Source of the DNA: Bradyrhizobium paxllaeri
Lineage (GTDB): Bacteria > Pseudomonadota > Alphaproteobacteria > Rhizobiales > Xanthobacteraceae
Assembly: GCF_001693515.2 (NCBI RefSeq)
Contig: NZ_CP042968.1
Span: forward strand, 6,448,001-6,512,000
DNA: 64,000 nt
Direction: 5' to 3'
Position numbers and translations under genes: made by a program. Position 1 is the first letter of the stretch; the number at the start of each line of letters is the position of its first letter. Below, piece by piece: positions 27,419 to 35,990 of this stretch. A model generated the notes under the pieces. The model had not been told where the DNA came from. It worked only from the letters and a program-made list of their open reading frames with translations, and did not search any database.

Positions 27419-28246
27419 ATGATTTTCGAGACCCTTGGCCCGATCGATTACCACGAAAGCGGAACTGGCTCGACGATGGTGCTGGTACCGGGATCGTGCA
27501 GCACCGGCGCCGCGTGGCGGCCGGTGATGGCGCAGTGGCAGAACGAATTCCGCTGCGTGACGACCAGCCTGCTGGGGTATGGCGGCACCGCCGAACGCCG
27601 CACCGAAGGCCATGCGGATATCGCGCAGGAGAGCGAAATCATCGAGAGTGTGATCCGCCGCGCCGGCGGTCCGGTGCATCTCGTTGGACATTCGTTTGGC
27701 GGATTGGCTGCGCTTGCGGTGGCACTGCGGCAGCGCGTACCCCTGCTCAGCCTGACCATTGCCGAAGCGCCCGCCATGGAAATCCTGCGGGCGGCCGGCG
27801 AGATGCAGAACTATGAAGCTTTCCGAAACATGTCCGACGCTTATTCCGCTGCGTTCAAGCGCGGCGAAACCAATGCGATCGCGCGGATGATCGACTTCTA
27901 TGGTGGCAATGGGACGTTCGCCGCATGGCCGCAGCGCGTCCGCGACTATGCGATTGAGACGACACGAGCGAATTTGCTGGATTGGGAATCGGCCTATGGC
28001 TTCCACCTGACGGCCGCCTTATTGGCAAGCATCGACGTGCCTACGCTGGTCGTTTGGGGAGAAGCCAGCCGTCCGGCCGTCGGCCGGGCGAATGATCTGC
28101 TTGGCCGCGGCATCCCGGGCGCCATCCGCGCCACGATTGCCGGCGCGGCTCACTTCATGATCGCGACGCATCCGAAGCCATTTGCTGACCTAGTCTCCCG
28201 CCACGTCGGGGAGTCCAGTCTCGAACTGGCCGCTGCCGCGCGCTAG
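27419..28246 (+). CDS. alpha/beta hydrolase
   Basis: A 275-residue alpha/beta-hydrolase-fold protein. The nucleophile elbow is GHSFGG (Ser about residue 88), an oxyanion-hole stretch is PGSCSTG, and the catalytic histidine is in GAAHFM near the C-terminus. I start at ATG 27419, after CAAGGAG; the frame extends to 27320, but that would overlap the methyltransferase stop. Probably an esterase or hydrolase for a small ester or lactone; substrate unknown. Confidence 0.85.
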   Translation: MIFETLGPIDYHESGTGSTMVLVPGSCSTGAAWRPVMAQWQNEFRCVTTSLLGYGGTAERRTEGHADIAQESEIIESVIRRAGGPVHLVGHSFGGLAALAVALRQRVPLLSLTIAEAPAMEILRAAGEMQNYEAFRNMSDAYSAAFKRGETNAIARMIDFYGGNGTFAAWPQRVRDYAIETTRANLLDWESAYGFHLTAALLASIDVPTLVVWGEASRPAVGRANDLLGRGIPGAIRATIAGAAHFMIATHPKPFADLVSRHVGESSLELAAAAR

Positions 28247-28282
28247 TTCGCGCGCGGCAGCGTGGTTTTCGAGTTGCGCCTG

Positions 28283-28456
28283 CTAGACGTTACTACGTCC
28301 GCGGACCAATCCGACCACGGCCGAGATCAGGAACAGGATCACGGCGATGAAGAAGATGGCCTTGGCGATTTCGACGGAGACGCCGGCGATGCCGCCGAAG
28401 CCCAGAACACCCGCGATCAACGCGATGACCAGAAACGTTACGACCCAGCTCAGCAT
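28283..28456 (-). CDS. DUF1328 family small membrane protein
   Basis: A 57-residue protein starting MLSWVVTFLVIALIAGVLGFGGIAG, with two membrane helices and the DUF1328 (YtjA) pattern (SVEIAKAIFFIAVILFLISAVVGL). A longer open frame to 28612 exists but the extra residues are random-looking. Such peptides are common in Rhizobiales and are often stress-induced; their function is unknown. Confidence 0.85.
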   Translation of the reverse strand: MLSWVVTFLVIALIAGVLGFGGIAGVSVEIAKAIFFIAVILFLISAVVGLVRGRSNV

Positions 28457-28746
28457 GATACGACCTCGATTGGCTGTTGCTCCCTCGACGGCGGCGAGTG
28501 ACGCGTCGCGCATCGACTGTTGAAACAATCCGCCCCGGAAACGATGGTTCCGGCCGCAAAAAACCCCGAAATTTGACGATTTTTGCGGAACAAAATCGCC
28601 AACGAAGCACAAAATCGGGCGCGCAAAAGCGCCGGGATAAAACCTGTCAAAGCGGCCGGACAGGCCCTATATGACCCTCAATCCTTGCTATGAAGGCTCC
28701 CCTTTACCGCCTCACGGTGCCATCGTGGGGCCGAGACGATTCGACC
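28457..28746. other. intergenic stretch between DUF1328 and uvrD
   Basis: About 290 nt. Part of it (near 28550-28590) is A/T-rich and could hold the DUF1328 promoter on the minus strand; nothing else can be identified. Confidence 0.4.
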
Positions 28747-31413
28747 ATGACCGAGCCGAGCAAACTGCCGCATCGCGGCGTCCCCGAGCACCAGCCCGCG
28801 GCTGGCGGCATCGCCGCGCGTGCGCGGGCCGCGGCCGGTCCGCAATATCTCAACGGGCTCAATCCGGAACAGCGCGAAGCTGTCGAAACGCTCGATGGGC
28901 CGGTCCTGGTGCTGGCCGGCGCCGGCACCGGCAAGACCCGCGTGCTGACCACGCGCATCGCCCACATCCTGAGTCAGGGCCGCGCGCGGCCGCATGAAAT
29001 CCTCTCCGTGACCTTCACCAACAAGGCCGCGCGCGAGATGAAGCTGCGGCTTGGCCAGATGCTCGGCCAGGCCGTCGAGGGCATGCCGTGGCTCGGCACC
29101 TTCCACTCGATCGGCGGACGCATCCAGCGCTTCCACGCCGAACTGGTGCAGCTCAAATCCAACTTCACCGTGCTTGATGTTGATGATCAAGTCCGCCTAC
29201 TCAAGCAGTTGCTGCAGGCCGAGAACATCGACGACAAGCGCTGGCCCGCGCGCATGCTGGCCGGGCTGATCGACGGCTGGAAGAACCGCGGCCTGACGCC
29301 TTCGCAGGTGCCGGCAGGCGAAGCCGCGATGTTCGCCAACGGCAAGGGCGGCAAGCTCTACGCCACCTATCAGGAGCGGCTGAAGATTCTCAACGCCGCC
29401 GATTTCGGCGATCTCCTGCTGGAGAACATCCGGCTGTTCCGCGAAAACCCTGATGTGCTCAGGCAGTATCAGAGCCGCTTCAAATTCATTCTGGTCGACG
29501 AATATCAGGATACGAACGTTGCGCAATATCTGTGGCTGCGGCTGCTGTCGCAGGCGCCGGCGCGGCCGGGCGTGCCGCTGTCGGCGATCATTCCGGGACG
29601 TATCGATCCTCCCGTCATTCCGGGGCACGCCGAAGGCGTGAACTCCGATGTGCAATCGCACATCGAAGAATCTGGAGATAAAGAGGACTCACCTCCAGAT
29701 TCCGGGTCTGCGCTTTCAGCGCATCCCGGAATGACGGGGGCTCCGGCTGCCGCTTCCGCCTCCCCACCCAAAAACATCTGCTGCGTCGGCGACGACGACC
29801 AGTCGATCTATGGCTGGCGCGGCGCGGAGGTCGACAACATCCTGCGCTTCGAGCACGATTTTCCGGGCGCAAAGGTCATCCGCCTCGAACGCAATTACCG
29901 CTCCACCGGCCATATCCTCGCCGCCGCCTCCCATCTGATCGCGCATAATGAAGGCCGGCTCGGCAAGACGCTGCGCACCGAGGATGTCGACGGCGAGAAG
30001 GTCACCGTCACCGGCTCCTGGGATTCGGAAGAGGAAGCCCGCGCCATCGGCGAGGAGATCGAGGAGCTGCAGCGCGCCGGCGACAATCTCAACGAGGTCG
30101 CGATCCTGGTGCGCGCCTCGTTCCAGATGCGCGAGTTCGAAGACCGCTTTGTCACCCTCGGCCTGCCCTATCGCGTGATCGGCGGTCCCCGGTTCTATGA
30201 GCGCGCCGAAATCCGCGACGCGCTGGCTTACCTGCGCGTGATCAATTCGCCCGCCGACGACCTCGCCTTCGAGCGCATCGTCAATGTCCCGAAGCGCGGG
30301 CTTGGCGACGCCACCGTGCAGTTGCTGCACGATCATGCGCGCAAGCGGCGCATGCCGCTGTTCGAAGCCGCGCGCGCCGTGGTCGAGACCGATGAATTGA
30401 AGCCGAAGGCGCGCGGGAGCTTGCGCGAGCTCATTCTGCAGTTCGACCGCTGGCGCGCCCAGCGCGAGGTGACCGCGCATACGGAGCTCGCGGAAATCGT
30501 GCTCGACGAGAGCGGCTATACCGAGATGTGGCAGAAGGACCGCTCGGCCGACGCCGCCGGCCGTCTGGACAATCTGAAAGAACTCGTGCGCTCGATGGAG
30601 GAGTTCGAGAACCTGCAGGGATTCCTCGAACACATCTCGCTGGTGATGGACCGCGACGGCGGCGCCGAGGAAGAAGCGGTGTCGCTGATGACGCTGCATT
30701 CGGCCAAGGGGCTTGAATTCGACAATGTGTTCCTGCCCGGCTGGGAAGAAGGTCTGTTTCCGAGCCAGCGCACGCTCGACGAACAGGGCCGCGCCGGTCT
30801 CGAAGAGGAACGCCGCCTCGCCCATGTCGGCCTGACCCGCGCGCGCCGCCGCGCCAAGCTCTATTTCGCCACCAACCGCCGCATCCACGGCACCTGGTCG
30901 ACCACGATCCCCTCGCGCTTCCTCGACGAACTGCCGTCGGCCAACGTCGAGATCACGGAGTCCAAAGGCGGCTCCGGCTGGGGCGGCAGCGGCGGCTATG
31001 GCCCCTCGCGCTTCGACAATGTCGAATCCTTCGGCTCCAGCTACACCACGCCGGGCTGGCAGCGCGCGCAGGCCAACCGCAACCGCAGCCAGGGCGGCCG
31101 CGGCGGTCAGGCCCGAGGCGGTTTCGAGGAAAGCCAGTCATCATTTTCAGGTTCGCGCGGCGATGCCTCAGGTTCGCGCAGCGATACCTTCTCAGGCGGC
31201 TTCTCACGCAACAAGCGCGGCCCGATGGTGATCGAGGGCGAACTGGTCGCGAAATCCACCGGCACCGTCTCCGAATTTTCGCTCGACGACCGCGTCTTTC
31301 ACGAGAAATTCGGCTACGGCCACGTGGTGAAGATCGACGGCAACAAGCTGACGATCGCGTTCGATAAGGCCGGCGAGAAGAAGGTGCTCGATAATTTCGT
31401 GAAGCGGGCGTAA
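28747..31413 (+). CDS. uvrD: UvrD/PcrA-type DNA helicase with in-frame palindromic insertion
   Basis: A superfamily 1A DNA helicase of about 888 residues, starting at MTEPSKLPHRG. Motifs in order: Walker A GAGTGKTR (about 59-66), motif Ia FTNKAAREMK, motif II DEYQDTN, motif III GDDDQSIYGWRG, motif IV ERNYRSTGHIL, motif V LMTLHSAKGLEFDN, motif VI VGLTRARRR. A Gly/Ser/Arg-rich linker near residue 740-840 leads to a C-terminal Tudor-like domain (FGYGHVVKIDG), which in PcrA/UvrD contacts RNA polymerase. It unwinds DNA for repair. Between motifs II and III the protein has about 43 residues encoded by a palindromic intergenic-repeat element (29611-29740), read through without a stop; see findings. 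Confidence 0.93.
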   Translation: MTEPSKLPHRGVPEHQPAAGGIAARARAAAGPQYLNGLNPEQREAVETLDGPVLVLAGAGTGKTRVLTTRIAHILSQGRARPHEILSVTFTNKAAREMKLRLGQMLGQAVEGMPWLGTFHSIGGRIQRFHAELVQLKSNFTVLDVDDQVRLLKQLLQAENIDDKRWPARMLAGLIDGWKNRGLTPSQVPAGEAAMFANGKGGKLYATYQERLKILNAADFGDLLLENIRLFRENPDVLRQYQSRFKFILVDEYQDTNVAQYLWLRLLSQAPARPGVPLSAIIPGRIDPPVIPGHAEGVNSDVQSHIEESGDKEDSPPDSGSALSAHPGMTGAPAAASASPPKNICCVGDDDQSIYGWRGAEVDNILRFEHDFPGAKVIRLERNYRSTGHILAAASHLIAHNEGRLGKTLRTEDVDGEKVTVTGSWDSEEEARAIGEEIEELQRAGDNLNEVAILVRASFQMREFEDRFVTLGLPYRVIGGPRFYERAEIRDALAYLRVINSPADDLAFERIVNVPKRGLGDATVQLLHDHARKRRMPLFEAARAVVETDELKPKARGSLRELILQFDRWRAQREVTAHTELAEIVLDESGYTEMWQKDRSADAAGRLDNLKELVRSMEEFENLQGFLEHISLVMDRDGGAEEEAVSLMTLHSAKGLEFDNVFLPGWEEGLFPSQRTLDEQGRAGLEEERRLAHVGLTRARRRAKLYFATNRRIHGTWSTTIPSRFLDELPSANVEITESKGGSGWGGSGGYGPSRFDNVESFGSSYTTPGWQRAQANRNRSQGGRGGQARGGFEESQSSFSGSRGDASGSRSDTFSGGFSRNKRGPMVIEGELVAKSTGTVSEFSLDDRVFHEKFGYGHVVKIDGNKLTIAFDKAGEKKVLDNFVKRA
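29611..29740. repeat. palindromic repeat (family A) inside uvrD
   Basis: A 130-nt element bounded by 14-bp arms CCCGTCATTCCGGG and its exact inverse. The same family is intergenic at 58279-58377 and, in shorter form, 38362-38402. A further half-copy of the arm (CATTCCGGGACG) lies just upstream. It falls at residues about 289-331 of the helicase. Confidence 0.85.
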
Positions 31414-31443
31414 GGGCTGCTCGTAAAGACCCTTGCGACCTAA

Positions 31444-31454
31444 GCCCCATTGGG
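31444..31454. promoter_or_regulatory. possible toxin-antitoxin operator
   Basis: Short inverted repeat CCCC-ATT-GGGG, 13 nt before the toxin start. It could be an autoregulation site for the HTH antitoxin. Confidence 0.35.
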
Positions 31455-31467
31455 GTACACTGGCCGA

Positions 31468-32121
31468 ATGGCGAAGCGTCCCGTTTCGGTGATCGAATTT
31501 GCAGGATATCGCCGCCGTGCCAGCGAACTCTTGACTGCCGGACAGCGCGACGCCGTCATTGATTTGGTTGCTTACGAGCCGACATGCGGCGACATCATTC
31601 CGGGTTTAGGTGGATTGAGAAAAGTCCGTATTGGCCGTGACGGCATCGGTAAACGGGGCGGCACGCGCGTCGTCTATTATTTTTACAATGAGGATTTTCC
31701 AATTCTGCTGCTGGCGCCTTATGCGAAGAATGAAAAAGACGATCTGACGGTTGCTGAAAAGCGAGAATTTGCGACCTCTATGAGGGAGATCGTGAGACAA
31801 TGGAAAAAAGATGACGCGCAAGAGCAGCCGGCTTGCCGACGACATTCGCGCGAGTCTGCGCGAGGCCCGCGATCATGCTTCGGGAAAGACGACAAAGGCC
31901 ATTGTGCATCGTGTCAGTCCAAAGGAAACCGAGGCGCGCGAGGCGCGGCTGATGCTTGGTCTGTCACAGGACGAATTCGCAGCCCTAATTGGAACCGGTG
32001 TCGGAACTGTACGCAAGTGGGAGCTTGGTACACGCCGCCCTTCCGGCGCAGCCCGCACGCTTATCAGCGTCATCAAGAAAGAGCCCAAAGCTGTTCGGCG
32101 CGCCCTTGCGAAGACGAATGA
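31468..32121 (+). CDS. RelE/HigB-type toxin, frameshifted at its 3' end
   Basis: The first about 115 residues form a RelE/HigB-like mRNA-interferase toxin: VIEFAGYRRRASELL, the GDIIPGLGGLRKVR motif, GTRVVYYFYNEDFPILLLAPYAKNEK and the C-terminal helix. The sequence then runs on, without a stop, through the antitoxin gene in another frame to 32121, giving 100 low-complexity residues of no family. In the -1 frame, an AGA-TGA after the AAAAAAG run (31804-31810) would end the toxin at once, giving a normal 115-residue protein whose stop TGA overlaps the antitoxin ATG. So either an A was lost from the run or frameshifting occurs; see findings. Start at ATG 31468; 31450 is possible. Confidence 0.75.
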   Translation: MAKRPVSVIEFAGYRRRASELLTAGQRDAVIDLVAYEPTCGDIIPGLGGLRKVRIGRDGIGKRGGTRVVYYFYNEDFPILLLAPYAKNEKDDLTVAEKREFATSMREIVRQWKKDDAQEQPACRRHSRESARGPRSCFGKDDKGHCASCQSKGNRGARGAADAWSVTGRIRSPNWNRCRNCTQVGAWYTPPFRRSPHAYQRHQERAQSCSARPCEDE

Positions 32122-32131
32122 GGTGGCTTGA
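31811..32131 (+). CDS. HTH-type antitoxin (HigA-like)
   Basis: A 106-residue protein with an Xre-type helix-turn-helix near residues 43-75 (LMLGLSQDEFAALIGTGVGTVRKWELG), the usual HigA-type antitoxin layout with an N-terminal extension of charged residues. It starts at an ATG that overlaps a TGA in the -1 frame of the toxin, exactly as in intact HigBA-like pairs. It should neutralise the upstream toxin and repress its own promoter, perhaps at the inverted repeat at 31444. Confidence 0.85.
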   Translation: MTRKSSRLADDIRASLREARDHASGKTTKAIVHRVSPKETEAREARLMLGLSQDEFAALIGTGVGTVRKWELGTRRPSGAARTLISVIKKEPKAVRRALAKTNEVA

Positions 32132-32312
32132 CGAACGCCAATGATCGGATCATCCCACGGCGTTACGCAGGCCTGATCAGTTGACTGCAAATTAGCTCCG
32201 CAGCGATTGCAGAGTTGGTTCCGCGTTCCTATCTCTCAATACTCCCCTCTCCTGCCAGGAACCGGCCGAAGTGCCGCTCTGGCTGCCCCCGCATTTTCCG
32301 AAACTGACCGCC

Positions 32313-33245
32313 ATGCTCGCTTCGCCCCCCATCATATCCGTCTCCAATCTGTCAAAAACCTACGGCTCCGGCTTCAAGGCGCTGAACGGCATCAATCTCG
32401 ATATCAGGCGCGGCGAGATCTTCGCGCTGCTTGGGCCGAACGGCGCCGGCAAGACCACGCTGATCAGCATCATCTGCGGCATCGCCAATCTGAGCGAAGG
32501 CCGCGTCAGTGTCGGCGGGCATGACATCAACAAGGATTATCGCGCCGCGCGATCGCTGATTGGCCTCGTGCCGCAGGAACTGCACACCGACTCCTTTGAA
32601 ACCGTGTGGGCGACTGTGAGCTTCAGCCGCGGCCTGTTCGGCAAGCCGAAGAACCCGGCGCACATCGAAAAGGTGCTGAAAGACCTGTCGCTGTGGGACA
32701 AGAAGGATTCCAAGATCATCACGCTGTCCGGCGGCATGAAGCGCCGCGTGATGATCGCAAAGGCGCTGTCGCACGAGCCGCAGGTCCTGTTCCTGGACGA
32801 GCCGACCGCAGGCGTCGACGTCGAATTGCGCAAGGGCATGTGGGACGTGGTGCGCGGCTTGCAGGCCTCCGGCGTCACCATCATCCTGACGACGCACTAC
32901 ATCCAGGAAGCCGAGGAGATGGCTGACCGCATCGGCGTCATCAACAAGGGCGAGATCATCCTGGTCGAGGACAAGGCCGGGCTGATGCAGAAGCTCGGCA
33001 AGAAACATTTGAAGCTCTATCTGCAGGGCAAGGTCGATGCGATCCCTGCCTCGCTCGCCGCCTACAACCTCGAACTGTCGGATGACGGCCGCGCCGTGAT
33101 CTACAACTACGACACCAAGGGCGAACGCACCGGGATTACCAGCCTTTTGAGCGACCTCCGCGACGCCGGCATCCGCATCTCCGATCTCGACACCACCCAG
33201 TCTTCGCTCGAAGACATCTTCGTCAGCCTGGTGAGGGCGCCATGA
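32313..33245 (+). CDS. ABC transporter ATP-binding protein
   Basis: A 310-residue ATPase with Walker [11 protein letters not shown], signature LSGGMKRR, Walker [13 protein letters not shown] and switch His in TTHYIQE. The C-terminal 80 residues form a typical extension of ABC-2 exporters of the DrrA/NodI-like group. Its stop overlaps the permease start (ATGA), so the pair is translated together. It likely exports a lipid, drug or carbohydrate; the substrate cannot be deduced. I start at ATG 32313, since the preceding [14 protein letters not shown] segment looks spurious. Confidence 0.93.
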   Translation: MLASPPIISVSNLSKTYGSGFKALNGINLDIRRGEIFALLGPNGAGKTTLISIICGIANLSEGRVSVGGHDINKDYRAARSLIGLVPQELHTDSFETVWATVSFSRGLFGKPKNPAHIEKVLKDLSLWDKKDSKIITLSGGMKRRVMIAKALSHEPQVLFLDEPTAGVDVELRKGMWDVVRGLQASGVTIILTTHYIQEAEEMADRIGVINKGEIILVEDKAGLMQKLGKKHLKLYLQGKVDAIPASLAAYNLELSDDGRAVIYNYDTKGERTGITSLLSDLRDAGIRISDLDTTQSSLEDIFVSLVRAP

Positions 33246-34003
33246 ATTTCCGGGCGATCCAAGCAATCTATCTGTTCGAAATGGCGCGCACCTGGCGCAC
33301 GCTGCTGCAGAGCATCGTCTCGCCGGTGGTTTCCACCTCGCTCTATTTCGTGGTGTTCGGCGCCGCGATCGGCTCGCGCATTACCGAGGTCGATGGCGTC
33401 AGCTACGGCACCTTCATCGTGCCCGGGCTGGTGATGCTGTCGGTCTTGACGCAGAGCATCGCCAACGCCTCGTTCGGAATCTACTTTCCGAAATTTGTCG
33501 GCACAATCTATGAAATATTGTCGGCGCCGGTGTCCTATGTCGAGATCGTGATCGGTTATGTCGGCGCGGCCGCGACCAAATCCATCATTCTCGGCCTGAT
33601 CATTCTGGCGACCGCGGCGCTGTTTGTACCACTGCACATCCTGCATCCCTGGTGGATGCTGACCTTCCTGGTGCTGACGGCGGTGACCTTCAGCCTGTTC
33701 GGCTTCATCATCGGCATCTGGGCCGACGGTTTTGAAAAGCTGCAGATGATCCCGATGCTGATCGTGACGCCGCTGACCTTCCTCGGCGGCAGTTTCTACT
33801 CGGTGAACATGCTGCCCTCGGGCTGGCGCACGATCACGCTGCTCAATCCGGTGGTCTATCTGATCTCCGGCTTCCGCTGGAGCTTTTACGAAATCGCCGA
33901 CGTCAGCGTGACCCTCAGTCTGGGCATGACGATCGGCTTCCTCGCCATCTGCATGACGCTGGTGTGGTGGATCTTCCGGACTGGATACCGGCTGAGGAAT
34001 TGA
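33242..34003 (+). CDS. ABC-2 type transporter permease
   Basis: A 253-residue membrane protein with about six helices and the ABC-2 C-terminal pattern [22 protein letters not shown] and [13 protein letters not shown]. It starts in the ATPase stop codon and forms a two-gene exporter with it, similar in layout to NodJ, YadH and DrrB permeases. It moves substrate outward across the inner membrane. Confidence 0.92.
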   Translation: MNFRAIQAIYLFEMARTWRTLLQSIVSPVVSTSLYFVVFGAAIGSRITEVDGVSYGTFIVPGLVMLSVLTQSIANASFGIYFPKFVGTIYEILSAPVSYVEIVIGYVGAAATKSIILGLIILATAALFVPLHILHPWWMLTFLVLTAVTFSLFGFIIGIWADGFEKLQMIPMLIVTPLTFLGGSFYSVNMLPSGWRTITLLNPVVYLISGFRWSFYEIADVSVTLSLGMTIGFLAICMTLVWWIFRTGYRLRN

Positions 34004-34202
34004 GGACGTAGCCCACCCGCTCGCGAAAATGTCAGCACTTCGTGCCCCATTGCGCCGTCCTGCCGCCTTGCTTGCGCCGCCGGAGGCGTTAACGATTGTA
34101 CCGCGGGCCACTGGAACCAGTGCCGGTTTCCGGGCATATTCAATGCTTGGAGGGACGGAGAGCCGGCGTTTTTAGTACAGGGGCCCGGAGGCCAAAGGTA
34201 AA

Positions 34203-34997
34203 ATGCGTTCCTTCCTCATTGCCGTCACCGCCCTGACGCTGTTTGCCTCGGGCGCCGTCCAGGCCAAGGTCGCTATCACCGTCGATAAGGACAACCAGCA
34301 GATGACCGTCGCCGTCGACGGCGTCGAGCGGTACCGCTGGCCGGTGTCGTCAGGTCTTCCTTCGTATGAGACGCCGAACGGCAGCTTTCGCGCCTTCCGC
34401 ATGGAGGAGGATCACTACTCCAAGGAATTCGACGAAGCGCCGATGCCGCACTCGATCTTCTTCACCAAGATCGGCCACGCCATCCACGGCACCGATTCCG
34501 TCAACCGCCTCGGCTCGCCCGCCTCGCATGGCTGCGTGCGACTTTCGCGCGAGAACGCCGCAAGACTCTTTGCGCTGGTCAAGGAGCAAGGCGTGCTCAA
34601 CACCACGGTGACGCTGTCGGGGTCGTCCCAGGTGGCGCTGGCGCGCAATCCGCGGCCGCGCGGCAATACGGCGGTCGCCCGCCGCGCGCCGCTGCCGCAA
34701 TATGAACAGCAATACGACTCCGCCGCCGGCGATCCCGTCGTGATCACGCCGCAGCAGCAGCGGGTGGCCCCGCAGGCGCGGGCCGACGATGGCTATATCT
34801 ATCCCGCCGATGGTTCTTCGACCGAAGCGCGCTATCCCGCGCCGCCGAGCCGCCGTGTCTACGACACCCAAGCTTATCAGCAGCAGCAGCCGCAGTATTA
34901 CGACAACCGCGGCTATGCGCCGGCGCCGCAGGGCTACTACTATCAACCGCGGCAACAGTACTATCAGCCGCGCGGGCTGTTCAGTTATCAGAACTAG
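34203..34997 (+). CDS. L,D-transpeptidase (YkuD domain)
   Basis: A 264-residue exported enzyme. Signal peptide residues 1-21 (MRSFLIAVTALTLFASGAVQA). The YkuD catalytic motif is present: HGTDSVNRLGSPASHGCVRL with His, Ser-His-Gly-Cys-Val-Arg; the cysteine is the acyl-enzyme residue. Such enzymes form 3-3 cross-links in peptidoglycan, or attach Braun-type lipoproteins. After about residue 145 the protein is a Gln/Tyr/Pro-rich tail (QAYQQQQPQYYDNRG), which may anchor it to the wall or be disordered. Rhizobiales have many such copies. Spaced 199 nt from the ABC permease, so separately transcribed. Confidence 0.93.
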   Translation: MRSFLIAVTALTLFASGAVQAKVAITVDKDNQQMTVAVDGVERYRWPVSSGLPSYETPNGSFRAFRMEEDHYSKEFDEAPMPHSIFFTKIGHAIHGTDSVNRLGSPASHGCVRLSRENAARLFALVKEQGVLNTTVTLSGSSQVALARNPRPRGNTAVARRAPLPQYEQQYDSAAGDPVVITPQQQRVAPQARADDGYIYPADGSSTEARYPAPPSRRVYDTQAYQQQQPQYYDNRGYAPAPQGYYYQPRQQYYQPRGLFSYQN

Positions 34998-35039
34998 CCG
35001 GATCAACTCGCAATCGTCAGACGATTCGCGGCCGCGATC

Positions 35040-35498
35040 CTAACCGTCCGCCGCGCTCGCCAGTTCGCGGCTGCGTTGCGCCGTCAACCGCGACTGCTGC
35101 CAGGCGTCGTGCGCCATCATGCCGGCGGCCATCGCGACGACGAAGACGATAATCCCGGGCGACAGTGTCGCGAGGCTTTCCAAAGCCGGGCCCGGGCATA
35201 GTCCGACAAGGCCCCAACCTACCCCGAACATCGCGGCGCCCGTCACCAGCGGCAGATCGATCCCCGATTTGCCCGGCCGAAAATATTGCCCGCCAAACCA
35301 CGGCCGCGCACTGCGATCAGCGAGCATGAATCCCGGCACGGACACGGCAAGCGCCGCAACCATCACCACGAGCAGGCTCGGATCCCACGCGCCAAAGATA
35401 TCAAGGAAACCGAGCACCTTGGTTGGCTGCACCATGCCCGATATCAGGAGACCCGCACCGAATACGAGGCCGCACAACAGGGGAGCAATGATCCACAT
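35040..35498 (-). CDS. DUF6691 / YeeE-YedE family sulfur transport protein, half 2
   Basis: A 152-residue membrane protein with four to five helices. Residues GVGWGLVGLCPGPAL hold a conserved cysteine; GLVFGAGLLISGMVQPTKVLGFLD is the usual family start. The YeeE/YedE family transports thiosulfate or related sulfur compounds, and in split form both halves are needed. Here the other half is 3 nt upstream on the same strand. Confidence 0.88.
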   Translation of the reverse strand: MWIIAPLLCGLVFGAGLLISGMVQPTKVLGFLDIFGAWDPSLLVVMVAALAVSVPGFMLADRSARPWFGGQYFRPGKSGIDLPLVTGAAMFGVGWGLVGLCPGPALESLATLSPGIIVFVVAMAAGMMAHDAWQQSRLTAQRSRELASAADG

Positions 35499-35501
35499 GG
35501 T

Positions 35502-35927
35502 TCAGCCTCCCAACACATGACGTGTGACGGCGACGGTGACGATCGCCACCACCATGAAGATGGCCGTGGCGGCAACCGAGCGCGGCGACAGCCGCGCTAC
35601 GCCGCAGATGCCGTGACCGGACGTGCAGCCGCCGCCGAGCCGCGTACCGAAGCCGACCAAAAGCCCCGCCGCGACAATGACAGCCCAGTTGGCCGGCAGC
35701 GCGGGCGTTGCCATGCCGTGGCCGATCCATCCGGCGATGACAGGCGCGAGCATAAGTCCGGCGAGAAAAGCGATGCGCCAGCCCTTGTCTTCGCCGCGCA
35801 AGTTCAACAGACCGCTGAAGATGCCGCTGATGCCGGCGATCCGCCCGGTCGATAACATCAGCAACACCGCGGAAAGTCCGATCAGCGCGCCGCCGATTGC
35901 GGCCGATACCGGAGTGAAATTGGCCAT
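35502..35927 (-). CDS. YeeE/YedE family protein, half 1
   Basis: A 141-residue membrane protein with the family motif LGGGCTSGHGICGVARLS, where the two cysteines are the thiosulfate-handling residues. It is the first gene of the two-gene transcript and overlaps or nearly abuts the second half, forming a split transporter. No rhodanese, Blh or ArsR regulator gene lies next to it, unlike many characterised clusters. Confidence 0.88.
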   Translation of the reverse strand: MANFTPVSAAIGGALIGLSAVLLMLSTGRIAGISGIFSGLLNLRGEDKGWRIAFLAGLMLAPVIAGWIGHGMATPALPANWAVIVAAGLLVGFGTRLGGGCTSGHGICGVARLSPRSVAATAIFMVVAIVTVAVTRHVLGG

Positions 35928-35990
35928 CGTCGCTCCATCGGTTCAGGGCACGCCCTGATCATAGGCGCGCCCCGCCCGGCTGCAAGGCGG

